DNA of 64,000 nt from Caballeronia mineralivorans PML1(12) (GTDB lineage: Bacteria > Pseudomonadota > Gammaproteobacteria > Burkholderiales > Burkholderiaceae): positions 39,914 to 103,913 of the forward strand of contig NZ_AEJF01000010.1 in assembly GCF_001028175.1 (NCBI RefSeq), given 5' to 3'. The translations under genes were made by a program, and so were the position numbers. Of this stretch, positions 1 to 9,247 are shown one piece after another. Numbering within the stretch: position 1 is the first letter of the stretch; each line of letters begins with the position of its first letter. The notes under the pieces were generated by a model that saw only the letters and a program-made list of their open reading frames with translations, ran no database searches and was not told the origin of the DNA.

Positions 1-1
1 A

Positions 2-886
2 CGCGTGGAACAGATTACCGGCAAAACGCTGGCGTTCTACGAAGCCGATGCCCGCGATGAAACCGCCCTCGCCCGAATCTTCGACGAACACCCGATCACC
101 GGCGCGATCCATTTCGCCGCGTTGAAGTCGGTAGGAGAATCGGTGGCGAAACCGATCGAGTATTACCGTAACAACATGGATAGCCTGCTGGTGCTGCTCG
201 ACATCATGCGCGCGCGCGACGTGAAGAAGATCGTGTTCAGCTCGTCGGCAACGGTATATGGCGTGCCGAAGAGCGTGCCTATCGACGAATCGTTTCCGCT
301 GTCGGCGACGAATCCCTACGGGCAGTCGAAGCTTATCGCCGAGCAGGTTTTGCGCGATCTGGAAATCTCCGATGCGGCGTGGCGCATCGCTACGTTGCGG
401 TACTTCAATCCGGTCGGCGCGCATGAAAGCGGCTTGATCGGCGAAGATCCGGCGGGCGTGCCGAACAACCTGATGCCGTATGTAGCGCAAGTGGCGGTGG
501 GGAAGCTTGAGCGCCTGCGTATTTTTGGCAGCGACTACGCGACCCACGACGGCACGGGCGTGCGCGATTACATTCATGTGGTCGATCTGGCGCGCGGTCA
601 CATCAAGGCGCTCGATGCGCTGGAATCGCTCGACAGCAGCTTTGTCGTGAACCTGGGCACGGGCCAGGGTTATAGCGTGCTCGACGTCGTGAAGGCGTTC
701 GAAGCGGCGTCGGGTAAGCCCGTGCCGTATGAACTCGTGGCTCGCCGTCCGGGCGATATCGCCGAGTGTTTCGCCGATCCGGCCGCCGCCGCGAAGCTGC
801 TCGGCTGGCAGGCGGAGCATGGCATCGAGCGTATGTGCGCCGATCATTGGCGCTGGCAGTCGCAGAATCCGAGGGGTTTTGCCTGA
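2..886 (+). CDS. galE: UDP-glucose 4-epimerase, 5' end cut by window edge
   Basis: Interconverts UDP-glucose and UDP-galactose in the cytoplasm and so supplies galactose for surface polysaccharide. The frame is open from the first bases, so the NAD-binding GxxGxxG start lies upstream of the window. Visible are the SSSATVYG strand, the catalytic YGQSK (YxxxK) of extended short-chain dehydrogenases, the RYFNPVGAH segment and the GTGVRDYIHVVDLA block typical of GalE, and a C-terminal DHWRWQ. It lies 51 bases before a lipid-carrier phosphosugar transferase on the same strand. Family assignment is secure; only the true start is missing. Confidence 0.95.
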   Translation, partial: RVEQITGKTLAFYEADARDETALARIFDEHPITGAIHFAALKSVGESVAKPIEYYRNNMDSLLVLLDIMRARDVKKIVFSSSATVYGVPKSVPIDESFPLSATNPYGQSKLIAEQVLRDLEISDAAWRIATLRYFNPVGAHESGLIGEDPAGVPNNLMPYVAQVAVGKLERLRIFGSDYATHDGTGVRDYIHVVDLARGHIKALDALESLDSSFVVNLGTGQGYSVLDVVKAFEAASGKPVPYELVARRPGDIAECFADPAAAAKLLGWQAEHGIERMCADHWRWQSQNPRGFA

Positions 887-937
887 CGTTTTTGTTCGGG
901 CCTTGCCCGACACGTTCTTTTTAGTGGTTATTTTTTC

Positions 938-2047
938 ATGCTTAGTTTTGCGCTCGGTTTTCTCGTTTCGCTGTTCATCACGCTGTTGATCGTGCGGTTT
1001 GCCCATTTGCACGAAGGCCTTTCCGGCGATAGCGATTTTGCCGGCGTACAGAAGTTTCATGCGCGGTCCGTGCCCCGCATCGGCGGGGTCGGAATTCTGG
1101 TCGGGCTCACCGTCTCGGCCGTGCAGCTTCGATGGACCTATCCGCTTGTATCGAGCGGCATCCTGGCCATTGTTGCTTGCGGGATGCCGGCGTTTTTTTC
1201 CGGACTCGTCGAGGATCTCACCAAGCGGGTGACGCCGGTCGTGCGCCTGGTTTGTACGATGGCCGCGGCCGCGCTTGCCTATTTTGTGCTGGGGATCGCG
1301 GTCACGCGCATCAGCGTTCCGCCGCTGGACTTCTTGCTGACCTACAGTCTTATTTCCTGTCTCGTGACCGTGGTCGCGGTGGCGGCTTTAGCTAACGCAA
1401 TCAATATCATCGATGGCTTCAACGGACTCGCGTCCATGGTCGCGTTCATGATGTTCGCGTCGCTGGCGTACGTTGCGTTCCAGGTCCACGATCCGGTGGT
1501 GTTGTCCGCCTCGCTGATCATGATGGGCGCGGTGATGGGCTTCTTCATCTGGAACTTTCCGGCCGGGCTGATTTTTCTCGGCGATGGCGGCGCTTATTTC
1601 ATCGGCTTCATGCTGGCGGAACTGTCCATCATGCTCGTGATGCGTAATCGCGACGTCTCAGCGTGGTTCCCGGTCTTGCTGTTCATGTATCCGATCTTCG
1701 AGACGTGTTTTTCCATCTATCGGAAGAAGTTTATTCGCGGGATTTCGCCGGGAATTCCGGACGGTGTGCATCTGCATATGCTGGTCTATAAACGGCTCAT
1801 GCGCTGGGCAGTCGGGGCCCAGAATGCACGCGAAATCACACGGCGCAATTCGCTTACCTCGCCCTATCTCTGGTTGCTCTGCCTCGTTGCCGTGATTCCC
1901 GCCACGCTGTTCTGGCGGCATACGCTGCATCTGTTCTGCTTCGTCGTGGTGTTTGCGATCACCTACGTCTGGCTCTACGTCAGCATCGTCAGGTTTAAAT
2001 CACCGCGATGGATGGTGTTCCGTCGCGCTCATCCGGTGAAGAAGTAG
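938..2047 (+). CDS. WecA/MraY-type undecaprenyl-phosphate sugar-1-phosphate transferase (glycosyltransferase family 4)
   Basis: Integral membrane enzyme of 369 residues expected to move a sugar-1-phosphate (often N-acetylhexosamine) from a UDP-sugar to undecaprenyl phosphate, starting a surface glycan. About ten hydrophobic segments are visible. The family signatures are the NAINIIDGFNGLA block near residue 155 and the LGDGGAYFIGF block near residue 215. The PRIGG motif near residue 50 is also typical of this family. Start chosen at the first ATG before a signal-anchor-like helix; its ribosome site is weak. Co-directional with galE. The locus also encodes WcaJ, a second type of priming enzyme, so this one may serve O-antigen rather than EPS; that is inference. 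Confidence 0.88.
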   Translation: MLSFALGFLVSLFITLLIVRFAHLHEGLSGDSDFAGVQKFHARSVPRIGGVGILVGLTVSAVQLRWTYPLVSSGILAIVACGMPAFFSGLVEDLTKRVTPVVRLVCTMAAAALAYFVLGIAVTRISVPPLDFLLTYSLISCLVTVVAVAALANAINIIDGFNGLASMVAFMMFASLAYVAFQVHDPVVLSASLIMMGAVMGFFIWNFPAGLIFLGDGGAYFIGFMLAELSIMLVMRNRDVSAWFPVLLFMYPIFETCFSIYRKKFIRGISPGIPDGVHLHMLVYKRLMRWAVGAQNAREITRRNSLTSPYLWLLCLVAVIPATLFWRHTLHLFCFVVVFAITYVWLYVSIVRFKSPRWMVFRRAHPVKK

Positions 2048-2053
2048 CGTTGC

Positions 2054-2094
2054 CGCGCCGGCGGTTTCTCTCGCCGGCGCGTCCCCTCCTTTTA
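2054..2094 (+). terminator. GC-rich hairpin terminator after the phosphosugar transferase gene
   Basis: A perfect 10-bp stem (2054-2063 with 2072-2081) and an 8-base loop, starting 7 bases after the stop codon. A pyrimidine-rich stretch ending in TTTT follows, so the U-tract is weak. Confidence 0.6.
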
Positions 2095-2120
2095 GCTCGA
2101 TTTAGCTCGATTTAGCTGGA
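2091..2120. repeat. Three tandem 10-bp repeats
   Basis: TTTAGCTCGA occurs twice and TTTAGCTGGA once, head to tail. The third copy includes the stop codon of the convergent hydrolase gene. It may have arisen by replication slippage between the convergent genes. Confidence 0.85.
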
Positions 2121-2933
2121 AACGAACGCCAGCAAATCCGCGTTCACCTTCTCTGCCTCGACCACGCACATGCCGTGCGCGCCGCCCGGATACACCTTCA
2201 GCGTGGCGTTCTTGACCAGCTTCGCCGACTGTCTTCCCGCTGCGTCTATCGGCACGATCTGATCGTCATCGCCATGCAGGATCAAGGTCGGTACGTCGAA
2301 CTTCTTCAGGTCCTCGGTGTAATCGACTTCCGAAAACTCCCTGATACACGCGTACTGCCCCACGATGCCGCCTAACATTCCCTGCGCCCAGAACGAATCG
2401 ATCACGCCCTGCGATTTCTTGGCGTTGTCGCGGTTGTAGCCAAAGAACGGCATTGCCAGATCCTTGTAGAACTGCGAGCGATCTGCCGCCACGCCTGCGC
2501 GGATGCCGTCGAATACATCCTTGGGCAAGCCGCCCGGGTTAGCTTCCGTCTTCAGCATCAACGGTGGCACGGCCCCGATCAACACGGCCTTCGATACCCG
2601 CCCCGTCCCATGACGCCCGATATAACGCGTCACCTCGCCGCCGCCCGTGGAATGGCCCACCAGCATGGCGTCCTTTACGTCCAGTGCGTCGAGCACAGCG
2701 GCCAGGTCGTCGGCGTAGGTGTCCATGTCGTTGCCCCGCCCCGGCTGGCCCGAGCGCCCATGTCCCCGCCGGTCATGCGCGATGACCCGGTAGCCCTTCT
2801 GAACCAGAAACAACATCTGCGCGTCCCACGCGTCCGCGTTCAACGGCCATCCATGCGAAAACACCACCGTCTTGCCCGTACCCCAGTCCTTGTAGAAAAT
2901 CTCCGTGCCGTCCTTCGTCTTGATCGTGTCCAT
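2112..2933 (-). CDS. Alpha/beta hydrolase of the non-heme chloroperoxidase/arylesterase type
   Basis: A cytoplasmic 273-residue alpha/beta hydrolase. The nucleophile elbow GHSTGG is near residue 95, the acid lies in [10 protein letters not shown] near residue 222 and the catalytic histidine in PGGAHG near residue 250. The oxyanion region FSHGWP is near residue 26. These match cofactor-free haloperoxidases, which mostly act as esterases or perhydrolases. A strong ribosome site (AAGGAG, 8 bases upstream) supports the start. It is convergent with the preceding gene and has no obvious EPS role. The substrate cannot be told from sequence. Confidence 0.9.
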   Translation of the reverse strand: MDTIKTKDGTEIFYKDWGTGKTVVFSHGWPLNADAWDAQMLFLVQKGYRVIAHDRRGHGRSGQPGRGNDMDTYADDLAAVLDALDVKDAMLVGHSTGGGEVTRYIGRHGTGRVSKAVLIGAVPPLMLKTEANPGGLPKDVFDGIRAGVAADRSQFYKDLAMPFFGYNRDNAKKSQGVIDSFWAQGMLGGIVGQYACIREFSEVDYTEDLKKFDVPTLILHGDDDQIVPIDAAGRQSAKLVKNATLKVYPGGAHGMCVVEAEKVNADLLAFVSS

Positions 2934-3641
2934 TGAACGTGCTCCTTAAGGTGAGATAACACGCTACGTCCACCGTCCATCATCTTCAGCGTGAGCGCAA
3001 CGCGCGGGGTTTAGCGAAGGCGCTGCCCTACCTCCGCCATGCGAATCCTGCGCCCTTCATGCGACGCCTTGATGTTTTCTTTTGACCCGGATCGATCGTA
3101 CAAAACAGCGAGGGAATTGACCGGGAAGGCGGTCGGCGTTCGTACAGGGTAGGGCACGAAACCCGCGTCGCAAAGACTTGGATATACGCACTGCAGCAGA
3201 TGCAAATTGCTGCTGGGAAAACGCCAATTAATCTTCCGGCATCGATAAGTCTCGTTTATCCCTTCAGAAAGCGCGCGCCGAGCCGTTATTACGCATATTT
3301 GCCTGCTGTCTGCCTGCTGTCTATTGGAAAGTCCTGTTTTTTACTTATCCGGACTCAGTAAAACCGGCCAAGACCAGGGTTGCCCTGTCGGTACAAATAC
3401 TTATGTCTGAAGATATCCTATTGCAACTAGACGATCGCTTAACTATGGTGGTACGGATGCACTGGCGCATGAGTATTATGAAATTGAACGTCATATATCA
3501 CCTGCATTCTCATCCCTTCATCGTGCAAACAGCCCTAGGGCGATTGGGCGGCATGTCGGCAGCGCTGCCGACATGCCGCTGAAGTACGCCTATAAAAAGC
3601 AAACGATAAACAGCGCAAATAAACCAGATTGGAGATTCAGA
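2934..3641. other. Intergenic region upstream of the MFS carrier
   Basis: About 700 bases without a convincing gene. It holds an 11-base direct duplication (TGCCTGCTGTC twice, near 3300-3322) and a long perfect palindrome at 3548-3579, listed separately. Divergent promoters for the hydrolase and the MFS gene must lie here, but none is clear enough to place. Confidence 0.6.
3548..3579. promoter_or_regulatory. 32-base perfect palindrome upstream of the MFS gene
   Basis: Left arm 3548-3563 is the exact reverse complement of right arm 3564-3579, with no spacer and no mismatch. It ends 62 bases before the MFS start codon. No U-tract follows, so it is not a simple terminator. It could be an operator for a dimeric repressor, a cruciform-forming site, or an mRNA hairpin in the leader. 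Confidence 0.7.
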
Positions 3642-5039
3642 ATGAGCTCTCAGACCGGCAGCACAATACCCGGTTCGCCCGGATTTTTTTCTAAAGAAGC
3701 AACCGTCGCAAAACCCGGATTTTCACGCTGGATGGTGCCGCCCGCCGCACTCGCCGTGCATTTGTGCATTGGTCAGGCTTACGCGTTTTCTGTCTTCAAT
3801 GCGCCTCTCACGCGCGTGATCGGGATCACGGAATCGGCGCCGGACGACTGGTCGCTCACCACACTCGGCTGGATCTTTTCGCTTGCCATCGTGTTTCTCG
3901 GTTTGTCAGCAGCGTTCGCCGGCAAATGGCTCGAGAAAGTCGGCCCGCGCCGCACCATGTTCACCGCGGCATGCTGCTTCGGCGGCGGTTTTCTCGTGGC
4001 CGCGCTCGGCGTGCATCTGCATCAGATCGTGCTGGTCTATCTCGGCTACGGCGTGATTGGCGGGATCGGGCTCGGGCTCGGTTATGTCTCGCCGGTGTCT
4101 ACGCTGATCCGCTGGTTTCCTGACCGGCGCGGCATGGCGACGGGCATGGCGATCATGGGCTTCGGCGGCGGCGCGATGATCGCAGCGCCCGCCTCCGTGG
4201 CGCTGATGAACCACTTCAAGAGCGCGACCAGCAACGGCGTGACCGAGACCTTCGTGGTGCTCGGCATCATCTATTTCATCTCGATGTCGATCGGTGCGCT
4301 CGCCATCCGCGTCCCGCGTGCAAACTGGACGCCGGCTGGCTGGACGCCGCCGGTAAGCAACGGCAACAAGATGATCACGCGCAATCACGTGCATATCGAC
4401 CAGGCGCTGAAGACACCGCAGTTCTATCTGATCTGGCTCGTTCTGTTCCTCAACGTGACGGCGGGTATCGGCGTGCTGGGACAAGCGTCGGTGATGATCC
4501 AGGAAAGCTTCAAGGCATCGATTACGGCTGCGGCCGCGGCCGGTTTCGTCGGCCTGCTTTCGCTCTTCAACATGGGCGGACGTTTCGTGTGGGCATCGGC
4601 GTCGGACTGGATCGGACGCAAGAACACCTACTTCGTGTTCTTCGCGCTTGGGGCGGTGCTGTATCTGCTGGTGCCGCAGTTCGCGCAGAGCGGCAACGTT
4701 GCGCTCTTCGTGCTCTCGTATTGCGTGATCCTGTCCATGTACGGCGGTGGCTTCGCAACCGTCCCGGCCTATCTCGCCGATATGTTCGGCACGAAGTACG
4801 TGGGGGGCATTCATGGCCGCCTGTTGACGGCGTGGGCCGCGGCGGGCATCGCGGGTCCCGTGCTGGTGAACTACATTCGCGCGTACGAAGTGGCGCATGG
4901 CGTGGTCAAGGCGGACGCCTACACCACGACGCTGCACATCATGGCTGGACTCTTGGTGATCGGCTTCATCTGCAACCTGCTGGTGCGGCGCGTGAACGAG
5001 AAACATCACATGAGCGCGTCCGCACTCGCGGCAGAATGA
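3642..5039 (+). CDS. MFS transporter of the oxalate/formate antiporter (OFA) type
   Basis: Inner-membrane carrier of 465 residues with 12 predicted helices. The N-terminal part resembles OxlT-family proteins, with GQAYAFSVFNAPL in helix 1 and the RWFPDRRGMATGMAIMGFG loop typical of the OFA family. An upstream in-frame start at 3573 exists but falls inside the long palindrome; the ATG at 3642 has GGAG 7 bases ahead and is preferred. A 48-residue membrane protein follows after 33 bases, as is often found with this carrier type. The substrate is probably a small carboxylate, but specificity is inference. Confidence 0.9.
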   Translation: MSSQTGSTIPGSPGFFSKEATVAKPGFSRWMVPPAALAVHLCIGQAYAFSVFNAPLTRVIGITESAPDDWSLTTLGWIFSLAIVFLGLSAAFAGKWLEKVGPRRTMFTAACCFGGGFLVAALGVHLHQIVLVYLGYGVIGGIGLGLGYVSPVSTLIRWFPDRRGMATGMAIMGFGGGAMIAAPASVALMNHFKSATSNGVTETFVVLGIIYFISMSIGALAIRVPRANWTPAGWTPPVSNGNKMITRNHVHIDQALKTPQFYLIWLVLFLNVTAGIGVLGQASVMIQESFKASITAAAAAGFVGLLSLFNMGGRFVWASASDWIGRKNTYFVFFALGAVLYLLVPQFAQSGNVALFVLSYCVILSMYGGGFATVPAYLADMFGTKYVGGIHGRLLTAWAAAGIAGPVLVNYIRAYEVAHGVVKADAYTTTLHIMAGLLVIGFICNLLVRRVNEKHHMSASALAAE

Positions 5040-5072
5040 ATCCACTGAACCTACTCTAGCCCGGAGAACGCG

Positions 5073-5219
5073 ATGAACGCCGATACCAATCTGAACCACG
5101 ACCTGAACGCCGCGCCGACCAACAAACTTCTGCTCGGCGTGTTCTGGATTTATGTGATCGTGCCGCTTGCATGGGGCGTGATCAACACGCTGGTCCAGGC
5201 GACGAAGTTGTTTCATTGA
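5073..5219 (+). CDS. Small membrane partner of OFA-type MFS transporter
   Basis: A 48-residue protein starting MNADTNLNHD, with one hydrophobic helix (LLLGVFWIYVIVPLAWGVI) and a short basic tail. GGAG lies 6 bases before the ATG. Short proteins of this kind commonly follow OFA-family carriers and are annotated as MFS small subunits. Here it starts 33 bases after the carrier stop codon and is followed by a strong terminator, so the two form a bicistronic unit. A stabilising role for the carrier is inferred. Confidence 0.8.
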   Translation: MNADTNLNHDLNAAPTNKLLLGVFWIYVIVPLAWGVINTLVQATKLFH

Positions 5220-5274
5220 ACCACTGATGCTTCGGCGCCGCCGCATTGCGTCGAACAAGCGTCGATAAAACAAG

Positions 5275-5310
5275 AACGCCGGCTGTTCCTATGAACAGCC
5301 GGCGTTTTTT
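5275..5310 (+). terminator. Rho-independent terminator, probably bidirectional
   Basis: A perfect 14-bp stem (5275-5288 with 5293-5306), a 4-base loop and a run of T. It closes the MFS unit and faces the minus-strand glycosyltransferase operon that ends at 5340. Confidence 0.95.
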
Positions 5311-5339
5311 GTTCCGCATCAACCTTAACAGCCCTATGC

Positions 5340-6419
5340 TCAAGCCGCCGCACCCGCCATGCTGCCCGTCACCTGACGCGCGACCGCGAGATAGCGTTCG
5401 GCGGTATCGGCGAGCGTCAAGCCACCTAACGGCCGCTGCGCACGCCGTTCCCCCAACGCCATCACGAGCGCGCGTGCATAGGTCGAGGTGTCCTCGGGAT
5501 CGAGCAGATGCACGGCCGGGAAATCCGCCGCGAAGCTGAACGGCCGGATATCGCTGGCGACGATCGGCACGCCCGATGCCAGCGCTTCCAGGAACGCGAT
5601 GCTATGGCCTTCAGAGCGCGAGGGCATGGCGAACACGCTCGCCTTGAAGAGAATGTCGGAGACGTCGGAGCGCGGCCCTTCCACCGTGACCCGCTGCTCG
5701 AGCCCGAGCTTCGCCACAAGATCCTTCACCGCTGTGAAATATGCGGGATCTTCAATCACGCCGACCAGCAGCAAGCGCGCAAGCGGCACCTGCTGGACCA
5801 CTTCGTTGAACGCATGCACCGTCTGCAACTGGTTCTTCACCGACGTATAACGCCCGATCTGCACGATCTGCGCGTGGTCATCGGCGGGATCGGCGTTCAG
5901 GCCCGGCGAAAAGCGCGCCATGTCCACGCCATTCGGAATGAGCTGCATCGACGGATGCTGGCCGACGGCGGCCACATAGTCGGAGATATTCGCTGGCGAC
6001 ACCCCGATCACCGCGCGCGCGCGCCGCGACAACACCCGTTCGATACGCCGGAACAAACCGCGCTCGAAGTCGTTGGTAGCGGAATGCATGACGTACACCA
6101 CGGGCGCCGCGATCGGCAGTGCGCGCACGTAGAAAGCAGGAATGGTCGCGTGGGCAAACACCACGTCGGGGCGATAGTGATGAACCGCCTGGTACAAATG
6201 CCACAGCTTGCCGAGCGTGCCGTGTGACCCGCTGGGGAACATGCATTCCACACCGTTGGCATCGAGTTCACGGCGCAGCATGACGAAGTCGTCGTGTTGC
6301 GGCCGCAGCGACGCCATCCCGACGATCTCGCCACTCTTTTGCTGATGAATCGCCAGGTCCTTAGCCAGGACTTCCGCCCCCGAGAGGCGCGGTGCAAGAA
6401 CGAGATGAAGGATGCGCAT
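5340..6419 (-). CDS. Glycosyltransferase, GT-B fold, family 4 type
   Basis: A 359-residue cytoplasmic or membrane-associated glycosyltransferase. The N-terminus MRILHLVLAPRLSGAE is a Rossmann start with a GAE-type acceptor loop. The C-terminal half has IQIGRYTSVKNQ and the SRSEGHSIAFLEALASG donor-binding block with an E-x7-E-like motif. It likely adds one sugar to the lipid-linked EPS repeat. The same frame stays open upstream, but the ATG at 6419 matches the family start. The start overlaps the stop codon of the flippase gene by one base, so the two are translationally coupled. Confidence 0.9.
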   Translation of the reverse strand: MRILHLVLAPRLSGAEVLAKDLAIHQQKSGEIVGMASLRPQHDDFVMLRRELDANGVECMFPSGSHGTLGKLWHLYQAVHHYRPDVVFAHATIPAFYVRALPIAAPVVYVMHSATNDFERGLFRRIERVLSRRARAVIGVSPANISDYVAAVGQHPSMQLIPNGVDMARFSPGLNADPADDHAQIVQIGRYTSVKNQLQTVHAFNEVVQQVPLARLLLVGVIEDPAYFTAVKDLVAKLGLEQRVTVEGPRSDVSDILFKASVFAMPSRSEGHSIAFLEALASGVPIVASDIRPFSFAADFPAVHLLDPEDTSTYARALVMALGERRAQRPLGGLTLADTAERYLAVARQVTGSMAGAAA

Positions 6420-7672
6420 CACGCCTCCCTGACGATGCGAAACAGCATCCAGCCGGCGGCGGCGCCAAGGCCGACGGTCATCGCCCAGGCAATGCCGGTG
6501 ACGCCCCACAAATGCGTTGCGACCGGCACGGTGACGAGCAGCACCACGGCCTGGATGATGGACGCATGCGTCGCGACTTTCGGCAGGCCGACTGCGCGCA
6601 GATACGACACCAGCACCGCGATGATCGCGCCGATGGCCATGTTCACCACGAAGATGCGGAACAGCGGCACAGCGGGCAGCCACGCCGTTCCCAGCACGAG
6701 CTGGAAGAGCGGTTCGGCGGCAAAGCGCAGGAAGATCACCAGCACCACGAGGCCACCCGCGATCAGGGCAAGATAGCGGCGGAACAGCCGCGCGGCGAAA
6801 TCCGCATCCTTGCGATGATGCGCGGAGAAGGTCGGAAACAAGTACTGCGACATGGCGATAGCGGCATCGGCCAGCAGCATTTGTGCGAGCTTCGAGGACA
6901 TCTGGTACGCGCCCAATTGCGCCGGCCCGAGCAGCTTGGCCACGATCACCTTGTCGAATTGATTCAGCAGCAGGTTCACCACGCTGCCTGCCCAGATCCA
7001 GCGGCTGAAATTCACGTAATGGCCGATACCCTTCCACGACAACCGCAGCGGCGGACGCGGCGACATGGTGGTCCAGGTCAGGGCCGTCTTGAGCGATTCT
7101 CCCGCCACCATGCCAAGCAGAACCGAATAAGCACCCGCGCCGCCAAGAGCAAACGCCAGGCCGATCGCGCAATCGAGGAATGCCGACGACATCTCCACGC
7201 CCGCGATGCGCATGAACCCGCGTTCGCGCGTAACGATGTAATAGGCGGGCGACGCCACGCCGCGAATCAGCGGCAGCAGCGCCGCGAGTTGCAACAGCAG
7301 CAGCGAGCCGCCCAGATGAAACTGCTGGTTCATCAGCGGCGCCGCGCAGACAATCAGGACCGCGATCAACACACCGCGTGAAGCAAGCGTCGTCCACACG
7401 GCGCCAAGTTGCGAGCGGTTCGGCGTTTCGCGGCCTTGCACGACGGCTTGCGCGAGGCCGGTGTCGCTCAGCGCCTCTGCTATGGCCACAGCGAGCAACG
7501 CCACGCTTACGCTGCCGATTGCCGCGGGTCCGAGGATCCGTCCGATGGCCAGGAACTTGACCGCGACGAAACCTCGTACCACGATCTGTTGCAACAGGAC
7601 CCAGATGGCCGCGTCCTGATCGAAACGCACGCTCGCGGTTGAAAATGGTAAGCGAACTGCTCTCACAGACAT
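6419..7672 (-). CDS. Polysaccharide flippase (Wzx-like, MATE/MVF superfamily)
   Basis: Inner-membrane protein of about 417 residues with 10-12 hydrophobic segments, expected to move undecaprenyl-linked repeat units to the periplasmic face. RFDQDAAIWVLLQQIVVRG, GRILGPAAIG and the NQFDKVIVAKLLGPAQLGAYQMSSKLAQM block are typical of Wzx-type exporters. The frame stays open to 7864, but the extra N-terminus is hydrophilic and the ATG at 7672 fits the family better. A GAGGA lies very close to that ATG, so the exact start is uncertain. First gene of a two-gene operon, divergent from the next glycosyltransferase. Confidence 0.85.
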   Translation of the reverse strand: MSVRAVRLPFSTASVRFDQDAAIWVLLQQIVVRGFVAVKFLAIGRILGPAAIGSVSVALLAVAIAEALSDTGLAQAVVQGRETPNRSQLGAVWTTLASRGVLIAVLIVCAAPLMNQQFHLGGSLLLLQLAALLPLIRGVASPAYYIVTRERGFMRIAGVEMSSAFLDCAIGLAFALGGAGAYSVLLGMVAGESLKTALTWTTMSPRPPLRLSWKGIGHYVNFSRWIWAGSVVNLLLNQFDKVIVAKLLGPAQLGAYQMSSKLAQMLLADAAIAMSQYLFPTFSAHHRKDADFAARLFRRYLALIAGGLVVLVIFLRFAAEPLFQLVLGTAWLPAVPLFRIFVVNMAIGAIIAVLVSYLRAVGLPKVATHASIIQAVVLLVTVPVATHLWGVTGIAWAMTVGLGAAAGWMLFRIVREA

Positions 7673-8005
7673 TCCTCGCGTCGGGTCGATTTTTTGTAGT
7701 TGGAGCGTGGCAAACGGGTTGCCCGCGAGACGTGACTTTTCATTAGCGATGTGTGCCCAAGGTTTCCGCAAAGGTAACGTGGCGCGCCCTGCGCCGTGCG
7801 CCATCTCGTAGTCGATATCGGCCCTCGTGTGTGCTGCCTCACTGTCTTTTTTCGCCAGGGCCATACCCTGACTTTGGCGGTTACGCAGCGTCCGGCAATG
7901 CTAGTGTGGCGATATCGACTGATGTTTGCTGCGGTGCGGCGCGTTTGGGGGTTTTTGCGTTTTGCCGCGCGGCACCATGCCCTTTTGTACGCTTTCAAAA
8001 AAATA

Positions 8006-9193
8006 ATGACTATGGCCAATGACACGCTCGACACCGTGCTGATTGTCGAACCGAACTTCACCGGGCATCGCTGGCGTTACGCCGAGTGGGCCGCTGCAGC
8101 TTATGGGGAAGCGGGGTATCGGTGCGTAATAGTGACCGACCCCGCCAACGCGGGTCATGCGCTGGCAAAGCGCATAGCCGGGGAGAAACGGCCGGAATTG
8201 CAGATCCAGTTTGTGGCGCCGCTCGAGCATGACCGGCGTGGTGCCGCAAAACTCAGTTACGTGCGGTTTTTCCGCGATTTCAAGCACGCATTCGATGTCG
8301 CCAGCCGCAACCGCAAGGTGGCGCTCGTGGTGGTGCCCTACGTCGATTATTTCTTTTACTCGCTGCCGTTCACGGGTTCGCCGTTTGGCGCAACACCGTG
8401 GGTGGGCATCACCATGCGTGCCAATTTTCATCACGCCAAGGTAGGCGTGAAAGCGCCGCGCGAGCCGCTTGTGAATGCAATCAAGGCGCAGTTGTTTCAG
8501 CGTGCTATTCGTACGCCGGGTTTGAAGACCTTGCTCACGATCGATCCCACGCTGACCGAATGGTGCGCGGGCCATCAGGCAGCCCGTAGCGCGGCAGTTC
8601 AGTATCTCGCGGATCCATTCCCTGACGCGACGGCCACGGAGCCACTGGCGGCCCGTCAGCGCCTTGGGCTTGGCGCCGGCAAGCATGTGCTTGTCTATGG
8701 CGCGATCACCGAGCGCAAGGGCATTCAGGAACTGGTCGCAGCGCTTGCGCAGCGGACTGGTTCTGACCGGCCGACGCTTGTTGTCGCGGGAGCTCAGGAC
8801 GATGAGACCCGCGCGTTCTTTTCTTCAGCAGGCAAGTTATCCCCGCCGGCGGTGTTCATAGACCGGTTCATTACCGCCGAGGAGGAGCTGGATCTGTTTT
8901 CCGCCTGCGATGTCGTCTGGCTTGGTTATAAAGGGCACTACGGCATGAGCGGCGTACTGGTGCAGGCGTACCGGTTCGGCAAGCCCGTGGTTGCCACGGC
9001 CGATGGGCTGATCGGATGGTTTTGCCGGACCGGTGAGCTGGGACCCGTGGTCGATGATTTATCGGTTACGTCGATTAATCGCGCTTTCGATAAAGTGTTC
9101 GAGCAACGGCCCGCAGCGCCGGCCGGGGACCATTTGCTGGAACGCAATACCTTGAGCCACTTCAAGCAGACGCTGCGGCAGGCGATTATTTGA
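8006..9193 (+). CDS. Glycosyltransferase, GT-B fold
   Basis: About 395 residues. The N-terminal domain begins LDTVLIVEPNFTGHRWRYAEW, an acceptor-side loop. The C-terminal domain has VYGAITERKG, LVVAGAQDDETR and a YKGHYGMSGVLVQAYRFGKPVVAT donor-binding block. It probably builds the EPS or O-antigen repeat unit. The frame is open from 7796, but the upstream part reads as noise. ATG at 8006 or 8012 is likely, though neither has a good ribosome site. Divergent from the flippase operon. Confidence 0.82.
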   Translation: MTMANDTLDTVLIVEPNFTGHRWRYAEWAAAAYGEAGYRCVIVTDPANAGHALAKRIAGEKRPELQIQFVAPLEHDRRGAAKLSYVRFFRDFKHAFDVASRNRKVALVVVPYVDYFFYSLPFTGSPFGATPWVGITMRANFHHAKVGVKAPREPLVNAIKAQLFQRAIRTPGLKTLLTIDPTLTEWCAGHQAARSAAVQYLADPFPDATATEPLAARQRLGLGAGKHVLVYGAITERKGIQELVAALAQRTGSDRPTLVVAGAQDDETRAFFSSAGKLSPPAVFIDRFITAEEELDLFSACDVVWLGYKGHYGMSGVLVQAYRFGKPVVATADGLIGWFCRTGELGPVVDDLSVTSINRAFDKVFEQRPAAPAGDHLLERNTLSHFKQTLRQAII

Positions 9194-9247
9194 AGGTTCG
9201 AGCGCGATCTGGCTTGGCTGGCGCTTTAGCGGTTCTGCAAACCCGCC

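Noticed and set aside
3906..5273. 455-residue minus-strand frame over the MFS gene
   Set aside because: Arg/His-rich composition with no motif; it is the shadow of a GC-rich gene with clear MFS signatures on the other strand.
6420..7397. N-terminal extension of the 5340-6419 glycosyltransferase
   Set aside because: This part is the shadow of the flippase gene; the family start is the ATG at 6419.
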